Assembly: GCA_030064795.1 (NCBI GenBank)
Contig: JASJEI010000108.1
Span: 1-12,675 of the forward strand
Length of the DNA stretch: 12,675 bases
Source of the DNA: Pleurocapsa sp. MO_226.B13
GTDB lineage: Bacteria > Cyanobacteriota > Cyanobacteriia > Cyanobacteriales > Xenococcaceae
Direction: 5' to 3'
Shown one piece after another: positions 1 to 6,569 of this stretch. Numbering within the stretch: the stretch's first letter is position 1; each line of letters begins with the position of its first letter. The notes under the pieces are model-generated. The model was not told the DNA's origin. It made no database searches and saw only the letters and a list, made by a program, of their open reading frames with translations. Made by a program: the position numbers and the translations under genes.

Positions 1-875
1 GTCATTCCAGTGAAGGTGCGAAAATATTTTCCTAAATGACTCTGACTATTGAAACCAGAGTCTAAAGCCACATCTGCAATAGATATATCTGCTTTTTTTA
101 GTAACTGTTTAGCGAGTTCGATTCTTTGTAGCATGACATACTGATGGGGAGATACTCCTGTCGATCGTTTAAACAGTCTACTAAAATGAAACTTGCTAAT
201 CCCTAAAAAATTTGCCAAGTCTTCAGTTTTGATCGCTTGCGTTAAATGATTACTAATATAATCAGTCGCTTGTAAGATTTGGCGATCGCTTAATCCTCCT
301 TGATAAGTTTTGATATTAGGTTTAGTCCCAGAATGATCTCGCAGTAAATTGACCGTTAATGCATTGGCTAAAGACTCAATGTAAAGCTGTCCCACGCCAT
401 TATTACCTTGATGCAGTTCGGCTCGTAACATCATTGCTAACTGCTCTATTTTATCGTTACGGACACAAAACTCTGTAACTAATTCTAGGCGATCGGGGTC
501 AGAATTAATTGTTTCTGTGGCAATTTGTTTTAGAAACCGAGGCGGAATTGTGATTTGTAAATAGCGATCTTCATTATCAGTGCGATAAGAACTATAGAGT
601 TGAGCAGGTGTAATCGTAAGATCGCCTTTAGTATAAACTCCCACATAAGTGCGATCGCCGATAGTTTGCCAACTGCGATTCGGTTTTGTTGCCAAACACA
701 AACAAATTGTATGTTCGTTATATGTTCCCGATTCGACTACCCCTGGTGGTTGCTCAAATTCTTCAACGATAATAGATTCCCAACCTAAATTTTGACTCGA
801 AGCGATCGGCGATAAGATTTGGCTATCTTTTGAATTCGAGATTTCCACAAGTGTTTTTTGTGATGAACTTACCAT
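1..875 (-). CDS. AraC-family transcriptional regulator, C-terminus cut by window edge
   Basis: Reading the minus strand from the ATG at 875-873 gives 291 codons without a stop, running off the window at position 1. The C-terminal ~95 residues form a typical AraC/XylS double helix-turn-helix. I see 'DLANFLGISKFHFSRLFK' for the first HTH, then 'GVSPHQYV', then 'IADVALDSGFNSQSHLGKYF' for the second, followed by the family's 'FR..TG' motif. Only the last few residues should be missing. The N-terminal ~190 residues are a poorly conserved sensor domain carrying the 'E.FEQPPG' motif seen in many cyanobacterial AraC proteins; a related motif occurs in the stump at 6355-6549. The gene is divergent from the acetyltransferase at 1021 with a 145-bp spacer, so control of the acetyltransferase/MATE pair is a reasonable inference. 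The inducer is unknown. Confidence 0.93.
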   Translation of the reverse strand, partial: MVSSSQKTLVEISNSKDSQILSPIASSQNLGWESIIVEEFEQPPGVVESGTYNEHTICLCLATKPNRSWQTIGDRTYVGVYTKGDLTITPAQLYSSYRTDNEDRYLQITIPPRFLKQIATETINSDPDRLELVTEFCVRNDKIEQLAMMLRAELHQGNNGVGQLYIESLANALTVNLLRDHSGTKPNIKTYQGGLSDRQILQATDYISNHLTQAIKTEDLANFLGISKFHFSRLFKRSTGVSPHQYVMLQRIELAKQLLKKADISIADVALDSGFNSQSHLGKYFRTFTGM

Positions 876-961
876 AGATCGACCAAGCCTTTTTCAGAAC
901 TCGCAGCAAGATTTTGATAAACGCGCACGATTTAAATAGCTCTTCAAGCTTGAGTTACTTA

Positions 962-992
962 TTCTGTAATTGTAACGATTCAACTTACAGAA
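962..992. promoter_or_regulatory. Inverted repeat in divergent AraC/GNAT spacer, possible operator
   Basis: TTCTGTAA (962-969) and TTACAGAA (985-992) are a perfect 8-bp inverted repeat around a 15-nt AT-rich centre, lying 28 bp before the GNAT start. Position and symmetry fit an operator for the divergent regulator, but AraC proteins more often bind direct repeats, so the assignment is only suggestive. I could not identify a convincing -35/-10 pair in this spacer. Confidence 0.3.
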
Positions 993-1020
993 CTTAACAA
1001 GCGTAAAGGTTTCTTAAAAT

Positions 1021-1608
1021 ATGGCTAACTCATCTCTAGCAATTAAGAAGGCAACAGAATACGATGTAGAGCAAATAATTAATTCAATCGTGCTGGCATT
1101 TAGTGCCGATCCCGTAGTGCGTTGGATGTATCCTTCACCACAGCAATATCTTACAAGTTTTCCTAACTTTATTAGAGCTTTTGGTGGTAAGGCATTCGAT
1201 TCCGAAACTGCCTACTACACCGAAGGTTATTCAGGTGCTGCTCTTTGGTTGCCTCCTCAAAGTCAGCCTGACAATGATGCAATAGGTAATTATTTACAGC
1301 AAACAATATCTCAGCAGCAGCAAGAAGAAGTCTTTGCCTTGTTTGAGAAGATGGTTTCTTACCATCCTGACGAGCCTCATTGGTACTTAGCAATTTTTGG
1401 TGTTGAACCAACTCAACAAAAAAAGGGATATGGTTCAGCATTAATGAAGCATACACTGGCTATGTGCGATCGCGACGATCGAATTGCCTATCTCGAATCT
1501 TCCACTCTGAAAAATGTTCGATTTTATGAAAAGCACCGATTTCAGGTAATGGGCAAAGTTCAAATTGGAGAATCACCTACTATTTTTCCGATGTTGCGCG
1601 ATCGATGA
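1021..1608 (+). CDS. GNAT N-acetyltransferase, puromycin-acetyltransferase-like
   Basis: This 195-residue protein is a single GNAT domain that would transfer an acetyl group from acetyl-CoA to an amine. The acetyl-CoA pyrophosphate-binding motif A is Q133-K-K-G-Y-G138-S-A, preceded by strand 'HWYLAIFGVEP' (about 120-130). The C-terminal part reads 'LESSTLKNVRFYEKHRF'. The order 'P.EP.W(Y/F)LA..GV.P..Q.KG.GSA', 'LE(S/T)S..(R/K)N..FYE...F.V' and a closing 'P....M.R' is what I recall of Streptomyces puromycin N-acetyltransferase, and total length (~195-200) agrees. The substrate is not knowable from sequence; an amine-bearing toxin or antibiotic is an inference. A weak Shine-Dalgarno (AAAGG at 1005-1009) precedes the ATG. 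The MATE pump gene begins 78 bp downstream on the same strand, so co-transcription is likely. Confidence 0.88.
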   Translation: MANSSLAIKKATEYDVEQIINSIVLAFSADPVVRWMYPSPQQYLTSFPNFIRAFGGKAFDSETAYYTEGYSGAALWLPPQSQPDNDAIGNYLQQTISQQQQEEVFALFEKMVSYHPDEPHWYLAIFGVEPTQQKKGYGSALMKHTLAMCDRDDRIAYLESSTLKNVRFYEKHRFQVMGKVQIGESPTIFPMLRDR

Positions 1609-1686
1609 TAGTCCAAGACAAAAGACTGAAGCAATCGTCAATTTATTCAAAATCAGATAGCAAATTGAGAAATATCATATTGTGTC

Positions 1687-3063
1687 ATGACTTCCATTTC
1701 AATTCGATCGAGCGTTCAAACAGAAATACGTGAATTCTTAAAACTAGCAATCCCCCTTGCTAGCGCACAAGCTGCTCAAGCAATTACAGGATTTGTCGAT
1801 GCAGTGATGATGGGTTGGTTAGGGCAGGAAGTCCTTGCTGCTGGTGGATTAGCTACCATGATTTTTATGGCATTTATGATGACTGGAATTGGGATTATCT
1901 CTGGGGTAAGTGCCTTGGTAGCGGAAGCTTATGGGGCTAAACAAAATCGAAGGGTAGGACAAATTACTCGCCAGGGTTTATGGATTGCTTTACTTCTGGC
2001 AATTGTCGGTATGCAAATTATTGCCAATTTAGATGGTGTAATGCGCCAATCTGGACAAGCAGAAAATATAGTAACTCTTGCCGATACTTATCTCAATATT
2101 ATGGCATGGGGATTATTTCCCGCGATCGCTTTTGGGGTACTTAGAGGCTGTATTGTTTCGCTCTCAGAAGCTCGTCCAGTGATGTTGATTGTAATTACTG
2201 CGACGGGATTGAATATTATTGGTAACTATGTATTAGCATTCGGTAAATTAGGTTTTCCCGAAATGGGTATTGCTGGTTTAGCAGTTGCTAGTATTTGCGC
2301 TCATTGGTTTATGTTTCTATCTTTACTAGGTTATTTGCTTTGGCATAAAGTACTTCGTCAATACGATCTCTTCCAAAACCTACATCGCATAGAACCAAAA
2401 ATCATCCAGAAATTACTTTGGGTAGGTATCCCGATTGGTATTGCTACTGCATTGGAATATGGACTCTTTACCACCCTGACATTTTTTATGGGAGCTTTAG
2501 GAACGCCAGTACTAGCAGCCCACCAAATTGTCATGCAAACCCTTCTGGTGATTTTCATGGTACCTTTAGCCATGTCTTATGCAGCAACCGTTAGAGTCGG
2601 ACAGTGGTTGGGACAGAGAAATTGGCAAAAAGTCAAACAAGTGGCATTCGTGAGTATTGGGTTAGCCATTACATTTATGCTAGTGACTGGAATCGCGCTT
2701 TTTACCCATCCACAACAAATTATCGGACTTTATCTCGATCTTGACGATCCAGTGAACGCTGATGTTTTGAGGATTGGGGTGTCTATGCTAACAGTAGCAG
2801 CATTCGGACAAGTTCTAGATGGAATACAAAGAACCGCTAACGGTGTCCTACAAGGATTGCAAGATACTCGCATACCAATGTTACTCGGTATTTTTTCTTA
2901 CTGGGGAATTGGTTTGACAACCAGCTACTTTCTAGGATTTCATACCAATTTAGCAGGTACGGGAATATGGATCGGTTCTTATGTTGGTTTAGCCACCGCT
3001 GCGATCGCTTTTACCTGGCGTTTCTGGAAAATTGTGTCGAAGAAGAAATTCTCTTTCCGATAA
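1687..3063 (+). CDS. MATE-family multidrug/toxin efflux transporter (NorM-like)
   Basis: This 458-residue inner-membrane protein has about 12 hydrophobic segments and the length usual for MATE antiporters (440-470). TM1 carries the family signature 'QAITGFVDAVMMGWLG' with D38 in the position of the conserved TM1 acidic residue of NorM proteins. The second half has 'AAHQIVMQ' and 'QVLDGIQRTANGVLQGLQDT', with D378 matching the conserved acidic residue of the C-lobe and the 'G.L.G..DT..P' motif after it. MATE pumps export cationic or amphipathic compounds using Na+ or H+ gradients; which ion is used here cannot be told. The ATG at 1687 is used because the N-terminus then starts just before TM1; the Shine-Dalgarno is weak. 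It follows the PAC-like acetyltransferase, suggesting a modify-and-export resistance pair. Confidence 0.95.
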   Translation: MTSISIRSSVQTEIREFLKLAIPLASAQAAQAITGFVDAVMMGWLGQEVLAAGGLATMIFMAFMMTGIGIISGVSALVAEAYGAKQNRRVGQITRQGLWIALLLAIVGMQIIANLDGVMRQSGQAENIVTLADTYLNIMAWGLFPAIAFGVLRGCIVSLSEARPVMLIVITATGLNIIGNYVLAFGKLGFPEMGIAGLAVASICAHWFMFLSLLGYLLWHKVLRQYDLFQNLHRIEPKIIQKLLWVGIPIGIATALEYGLFTTLTFFMGALGTPVLAAHQIVMQTLLVIFMVPLAMSYAATVRVGQWLGQRNWQKVKQVAFVSIGLAITFMLVTGIALFTHPQQIIGLYLDLDDPVNADVLRIGVSMLTVAAFGQVLDGIQRTANGVLQGLQDTRIPMLLGIFSYWGIGLTTSYFLGFHTNLAGTGIWIGSYVGLATAAIAFTWRFWKIVSKKKFSFR

Positions 3064-3077
3064 GAAATACTTTAATG

Positions 3078-3116
3078 CTTGCTACTTTCTGCTTGAGATA
3101 AGTAGCGAGTAGCAAG
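3078..3116 (+). terminator. Inverted repeat after MATE gene, terminator-like
   Basis: CTTGCTACT (3078-3086) and AGTAGCAAG (3108-3116) are perfectly complementary with a 21-nt loop, starting 15 bp after the MATE stop and before the convergent RidA gene. There is no following T-run, so it is not a classical intrinsic terminator; it may only be a stabilising 3' structure. Confidence 0.3.
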
Positions 3117-3157
3117 TATCTGAAATAGCTGCAATAACCACTACAGAATAAAAAATG

Positions 3158-3562
3158 CTATTCCAGAACAGCTATTGCCTCAATTTCTATTAGAAAATCT
3201 TTAACAGCAAGTGAAGAAACTCCAATCCAGGTTGTTGCAGGCGGACAATCGCCAGGAAAAAACTCCTTCAGCCCTTCAGCGATCGCATTAACTTCTGTAT
3301 CGGGGTCGTAGTTCACCATATAAATGCGTAGTGACACTACATCTTTAAGTGAACCACCGACTGATTCCAATGCTGTCTTCACATTTCTCAAGCACTGTTG
3401 CATTTGTTCTCTACGGTTAGTGCCTACTACTTTTTCTTCGGCATTAAACGGTGTTTGACCAGATAAATAAACAGTTCGACCACCTTGAGTAGTAACTATT
3501 TGAGAAAAACCAAATTTTACACTTGGAAACAAAGAACTTGGATTGATATGTTCTTTAGGCAT
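3158..3562 (-). CDS. RidA/YjgF/UK114-family protein lacking the catalytic arginine
   Basis: The 134-residue product is a full-length Rid domain, the family that forms trimers and, in archetypal RidA, hydrolyses reactive enamine/imine intermediates from PLP enzymes. Recognisable blocks are 'VYLSGQTPFN' (31-40), 'EQMQQCLRNVKTALESVGGSLKDVV' within 52-76, and the C-terminal 'IEIEAIAVLE' signature. Canonical RidA has P-A-R-S/T before the last strands, the arginine binding the substrate carboxylate. Here the same place reads P108-A109-T110-T111, so the arginine is replaced by threonine. This puts the protein among the Arg-less Rid subfamilies, whose roles are mostly undefined; classical imine deaminase activity is not expected. 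The gene stands alone and converges on the MATE gene. A weak GAG-type ribosome site precedes the ATG. Confidence 0.92.
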   Translation of the reverse strand: MPKEHINPSSLFPSVKFGFSQIVTTQGGRTVYLSGQTPFNAEEKVVGTNRREQMQQCLRNVKTALESVGGSLKDVVSLRIYMVNYDPDTEVNAIAEGLKEFFPGDCPPATTWIGVSSLAVKDFLIEIEAIAVLE

Positions 3563-3652
3563 ACTTGCACTCGAACCAACGCCTGATTGGTTGAAGAACT
3601 TACACTAAGAGTATATCAGGTCACTTTAACTTTGAACCCCGATCGACAATCT

Positions 3653-3841
3653 CTAAACCTTAGTTCTCCGTCTAAGGGCGATCGCCACATACGATCTAAA
3701 ATATGTCATCTTATAGAGAATAGCGATCGCTTTGGTTGAGCCGCTCACCCTAATTCTCATCCCTCGAATACAAGGACGACCACCACACTGACCAGGAGTT
3801 TGAGTAATACGAGATAGTAACTTATTCATCAAATGTGTCAA
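3653..3841 (-). pseudogene. Truncated DUF433 antitoxin-like gene
   Basis: The first ~33 residues, roughly 3841 down to 3743, match the N-terminus of DUF433 proteins very well: 'RITQTPGQCGGRPCIRGMRI' followed by RVS. After RVS a real DUF433 continues with a helical segment and an 'EEIL..(F/L)P.L...DI' motif. Here it switches to unrelated sequence containing two HIP1 octamers (3678-3685, 3723-3730) and stops after 62 codons. None of the three minus-strand frames contains the missing half, and no DUF5615-type toxin partner follows. I read it as a decayed antitoxin of the DUF433/PIN-like class; an intact pair of the same class is at 11740-12377. The N-terminal part could still be translated, but a functional protein is unlikely. 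Confidence 0.75.
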
Positions 3842-3922
3842 GTTGTTTTATGTACACCAGCTTTTCCCATTTTGAATTATTTTCTATCTTTAGTAAAAAT
3901 ATAGACTGGTAAGGAGTGATCG

Positions 3923-4567
3923 ATGAAATTTCTGCGCGAAGAAAAAGGTATTGCTTACAAAATATTTGATATTTCGGAATTAGAAGATATGGCATTGGTT
4001 ATTGGGGAATCATTCTCCAATTCCGAACCAATGGCAGTTACACAAGGTATTTCACTCTCAGAAATGACCGATCTAGCAAAACAGATTGCTCATCAAGCAG
4101 TGTCCGAGTCTCTTAGTATTGTTGCTAAATCTCAAGAAACCCAGGCAATTATCGGAGTATTGCTAGCTAACGACTGGGGTGCAATATCGTCAGAAGAAAT
4201 TACTCTCCCAACTGATAAGTTTAATCCAATCTTGGCACTGTTAGATGGATTAGACGCTCAATACAAACAAGGAAAAAGTATCGGTGTTAATGAGTATCTA
4301 CACCATGAATTTCTGGCAGTGAGTCAACAGCATAGAGGCAAAAACATCGCACATAATTTAGTCGAGATCGCGCTCGAAAATGCTATTAACAAAGGTTATA
4401 GAAAGGCTGTCGTTACAGCTAATAATCCTACATCTCAGCATATTCACAGGAAATTTGGCTTTCAAGATTTTGTTGACGTTTCATATAAAATATTTACCTA
4501 CAAAGGTCAAAAAGTTTTCTCTTCCCTTGAAGGAAAATGTATTCTCATGAATCGATCTTTAATTTAG
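3923..4567 (+). CDS. GNAT N-acetyltransferase, arylalkylamine-NAT-like
   Basis: This 214-residue GNAT protein has a strong Shine-Dalgarno, AAGGAG at 3911-3916, six bases before the ATG. The acetyl-CoA site is in 'LAVSQQHRGKNIAHNLVEIA' (131-150), where the usual R-G-x-G-x-A appears as R138-G-K-N-I-A143, the second glycine replaced by asparagine. It is followed by 'GYRKAVVTANNPTSQHIHRKF' and a G-F, the usual motif-B region. Near the N-terminus 'SFSNSEPMAVTQGIS' (30-44) resembles the 'F..(D/S)EP......G(L/I)S' signature of arylalkylamine/dopamine N-acetyltransferases, so a small amine substrate is plausible, though I cannot verify it. The gene is a single transcription unit flanked by broken toxin-antitoxin remnants on both sides. 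Nothing in the neighbourhood points to a pathway. Confidence 0.85.
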   Translation: MKFLREEKGIAYKIFDISELEDMALVIGESFSNSEPMAVTQGISLSEMTDLAKQIAHQAVSESLSIVAKSQETQAIIGVLLANDWGAISSEEITLPTDKFNPILALLDGLDAQYKQGKSIGVNEYLHHEFLAVSQQHRGKNIAHNLVEIALENAINKGYRKAVVTANNPTSQHIHRKFGFQDFVDVSYKIFTYKGQKVFSSLEGKCILMNRSLI

Positions 4568-4684
4568 CTCTATTTCTGTGACATAAAAAGCTTAATCCAA
4601 CTTCTTATCAAAATAGCAAAAATCGAATAAATCACATCTTTGTAATAATTTTCGAGCAGAACGATCGTGACATTTGCTAAAACT

Positions 4685-4846
4685 TTAAAATTGTTCGTAA
4701 TGACCACCGATCGCAAAAATATAGATATACTGTTCGTCAAACTTATAAATAAGACGATCTTTTTGAGATAATCTTCTCGACCAAAACCCCGATAGATTAT
4801 GCTTTAATAGTTCGGGTTTTCCTACTGCGCCAGTATCTTTATAAAG
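4685..4846 (-). pseudogene. yoeB: C-terminal fragment of a YoeB/Txe-family toxin
   Basis: Translation of the minus strand from 4846 to the TAA at 4687-4685 gives 53 residues that align with the C-terminal two thirds of YoeB. I see 'GKPELLKHNLSGFWSRRLSQ', then KDRLIYKF, and the end '...GGHYEQF'. E. coli YoeB has 'GKPEPLKHNLSGFWSRRITE', 'HRLVY' and a terminal 'RYHY'. YoeB is a ribosome-dependent mRNA interferase neutralised by YefM. The preceding codon in frame is TAA (4849-4847), and the missing first ~35 residues are not found in any frame upstream, where a palindromic repeat starts about 50 bp away. No yefM antitoxin is visible. This is a dead toxin gene, apparently broken at its 5' end by repeat insertion or deletion. 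Confidence 0.85.
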
Positions 4847-4896
4847 TTAAATGTATCGAGCGGGCGATCGCTTTTTCTTGAAGAGGCGATAAGCCT

Positions 4897-4977
4897 GCCC
4901 TAAAGGATATATCGAAGTCAATCACGGATACATAGCGAAGTGTATCCTTTAGGGCTTCGCTATGTATCCCTTTAGGG
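4897..4977. repeat. Palindromic interspersed repeat (CCTTTAGGG / CATAGCGAAG type)
   Basis: GGATACATAGCGAAG (4926-4940) is a perfect 15-bp inverted repeat of CTTCGCTATGTATCC (4955-4969) around a 14-nt loop. GCCCTAAAGGATA (4897-4909) is complementary to TATCCTTTAGGGC (4943-4955), an alternative 13-bp stem. GTATCC(C)TTTAGGG occurs twice in direct orientation (4942-4954 and 4964-4977). The style, with CTTTAGGG and CATAGCTTCGC cores (the latter also at 4995-5005), resembles short interspersed palindromic repeats of cyanobacterial genomes. It lies upstream of the truncated YoeB fragment. Exact ends are unclear; similar sequence continues to about 5010. Confidence 0.75.
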
Positions 4978-5009
4978 ACACCTTCGGCTAACGGCATAGC
5001 TTCGCAACG

Positions 5010-5226
5010 CGCTTTGTCTGAGTTTATTTGCAAACAGTATCAACAGAATCGTCAATTAATATAAATAGTTTTACTGCTCTCTTGCTTCTTATATGAGAAG
5101 ATTGAAAATTTTTGTATAAATTACATCTTGGATGAATGATACCTGTAACATGGTTAACCTTACAAACATAAGATTTTTTTCATTCAAATTTCATTAATAG
5201 CTTAATCAACTATGTAAATCTGTATA
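5010..5226. other. AT-rich leader region upstream of the OB/RTX gene
   Basis: Together with the YoeB stump and the repeat this fills the 727-bp gap between genes. I see no reading frame, RNA gene or recognisable antitoxin remnant in it on either strand. TATATA at 5223-5228 could serve as a -10 element for the next gene, but no good -35 is present. Confidence 0.3.
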
Positions 5227-5262
5227 TAGAAATACCAAACCCCAACTCTAAAGGTATTTCTA
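5227..5262 (+). promoter_or_regulatory. 10-bp inverted repeat just before the OB/RTX gene
   Basis: TAGAAATACC (5227-5236) and GGTATTTCTA (5253-5262) pair perfectly across a 16-nt loop, ending 20 bases before the GGAG ribosome site (5283-5286) of the gene at 5295. It could be an operator or a 5'-UTR stem-loop. There is no direct evidence for either role. Confidence 0.35.
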
Positions 5263-5294
5263 GAAACCAAATTTATATTTTTGGAGAATGAAAG

Positions 5295-6062
5295 ATGATT
5301 GCCAGAATTAGTGAACTACAACCAGACACTATACAAACTATTAGAGGAAATGTCTCTCAAATTGAAATTGAAGATGATGAATTTACTCTCAGCAATACTA
5401 GTGGCAGTATTGAAGTTGATGTTGATTTAGATGACTTAGAAAATCTTGATGATGATGACGATGATGATGGTTCAGATAATAATAATTTAGATAATGTCAA
5501 TGTCGTTGATGACATTGATTTAAATAATTTTTTAAATGAAATAAATGGACAAGAAGCAACTGTTGTTGGTGAACTGGATGATGACGATGTAAATGATTTA
5601 GATTTTGATGCTCTAAGAATTACAGCAAGTAATGGATCTGTCGTATTTGAACAGAGAGTGCTAGAAGATGCTAATGTGCTTGGAGTTGGGGATGATAACT
5701 TCGTTCAGAATACACCTGATGCAATTATTATTAATGGTGGAATAGGCAATGACAATTTGACTGGTGCTGAGGGTAGTGATTTTCTGATTGGTGGTGCTGG
5801 TGACGATCTACTAAGAGGCACTGGCGGTTTTGATACTTTCATGGTAGGAAATGGAGCGGATATCATTGTTGATTTCGAGCCAGCAGACGTTATTGTCGAT
5901 CTTGGCGATTCATTTGATGATATCGGACAGATTTTAGGAGAGGGTGGCGCAGCTACTCAGGTTGGTCAAGATACTGTTATTAATTTAGGAGATGATGATT
6001 CGGTAACTCTTCTCAACTTTGCCGTTGATGATTTGACGGCTGCTAACTTTGCCTTGATTTAG
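5295..6062 (+). CDS. Acidic OB-fold-like/RTX protein, probable type I secretion substrate
   Basis: GGAG at 5283-5286 supports this start. The 255-residue product is very acidic. Residues ~13-110 look like an OB-fold of the YgiW/BOF kind: 'TIRGNVSQIEIEDDEFTLSN' then 'TSGSIEVDVD', and after an acidic insertion 'GQEATVVGELDDDD'. The insertion holds seven consecutive aspartates (52-58), encoded by a GAT/GAC run at 5448-5468. Residues 148-157 (GGIGNDNLTG) and 166-175 (GGAGDDLLRG) are canonical Ca2+-binding RTX nonapeptides. The last ~75 residues ('FDTFMVGNGADIIVDF', 'GQDTVINLGDDDSVTLL', 'DLTAANF') match the C-terminal region of serralysin-type RTX proteins. There is no N-terminal signal peptide, so type I secretion through a C-terminal signal is inferred. 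No ABC exporter genes lie nearby. The gene contains no HIP1 site. Function is unknown; Ca2+-dependent folding outside the cell is expected. Confidence 0.85.
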   Translation: MIARISELQPDTIQTIRGNVSQIEIEDDEFTLSNTSGSIEVDVDLDDLENLDDDDDDDGSDNNNLDNVNVVDDIDLNNFLNEINGQEATVVGELDDDDVNDLDFDALRITASNGSVVFEQRVLEDANVLGVGDDNFVQNTPDAIIINGGIGNDNLTGAEGSDFLIGGAGDDLLRGTGGFDTFMVGNGADIIVDFEPADVIVDLGDSFDDIGQILGEGGAATQVGQDTVINLGDDDSVTLLNFAVDDLTAANFALI

Positions 6063-6354
6063 AATTGTCTTACAGTAGTTTTCGTGCTTAGTAGACCATC
6101 AAAGCTTCGATCTGAAACACTACAAACAATCCAAAAATAATTAATTGCTCTAAGTTATCATTTTGGCGATCGCTTCTATTAACCTAGAAAGTTTCATTTC
6201 CTGGAATAAAGCGATCGCTGCTTACTTAATAAAACTCAATCGCAACCATTTGTATTTTCAATCGGATAAAACCTTCAAATTTGTTAAAATTAAGCTTTAA
6301 AAGTCTAGTTTCCAGGGCTGCAAACACAACTTTTGCTGAGTGAGTTGGGACGAA
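6063..6354. other. Intergenic region, no gene seen
   Basis: AT-rich spacer with two HIP1 octamers (6166-6173 and 6211-6218). I found no coding frame, hairpin terminator or clear promoter in it. Confidence 0.5.
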
Positions 6355-6549
6355 ATGTCTAAAAAAGATCGTGAAGTAGTGAATTTTTCCACAAGGTCAG
6401 TGACTGAAGTTGTTCCACGTCTGCCTTTGTTTGCTAGTCGTACTCCTGGAGAGTCTTATCTTTATCTAGAATACCATCGTCAACCGCCACACGAATTGCC
6501 CGAACACACTCCTAATCGGCATTTAGAACAAAATCAATTAAAAAAATAA
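6355..6549 (+). pseudogene. N-terminal stump of an AraC-family regulator
   Basis: From the ATG at 6355 (a GTG at 6340 in the same frame is an alternative) the product is 64 residues, containing 'GESYLYLEYHRQPPHELPEH'. This resembles the start of cyanobacterial AraC-type regulators, and matches the corresponding block 'GWESIIVEEFEQPPG....EH' of the intact relative at 1-875. After 'TPNRHL' the similarity ends, a lysine/glutamine tail follows and TAA stops the frame. The sensor remainder and the DNA-binding HTH domain (~230 residues) are absent from all frames. It lies 20 bp before the aldo/keto reductase start, as a former neighbouring regulator would. It is most likely a deletion remnant, but it has a usable start and could still make a short peptide. 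Confidence 0.65.
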
Positions 6550-6569
6550 TTCACCAGGGATTATAAATC

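Noticed and set aside
600..788. 62-residue plus-strand frame inside the AraC gene
   Set aside because: Antisense shadow of the well-supported AraC-family coding frame.
876..1020. Sigma70-type promoter for the acetyltransferase (TTGAGT 950-955 with TAACGA 973-978)
   Set aside because: The -10 match is poor and other spacings are equally possible; not strong enough to report as a feature.
4839..5033. 64-residue minus-strand frame across the palindromic repeat
   Set aside because: It is made of repeat sequence (CTTTAGGG and CATAGCTTCGC cores) and ends before the YoeB fragment in another frame; not a gene.
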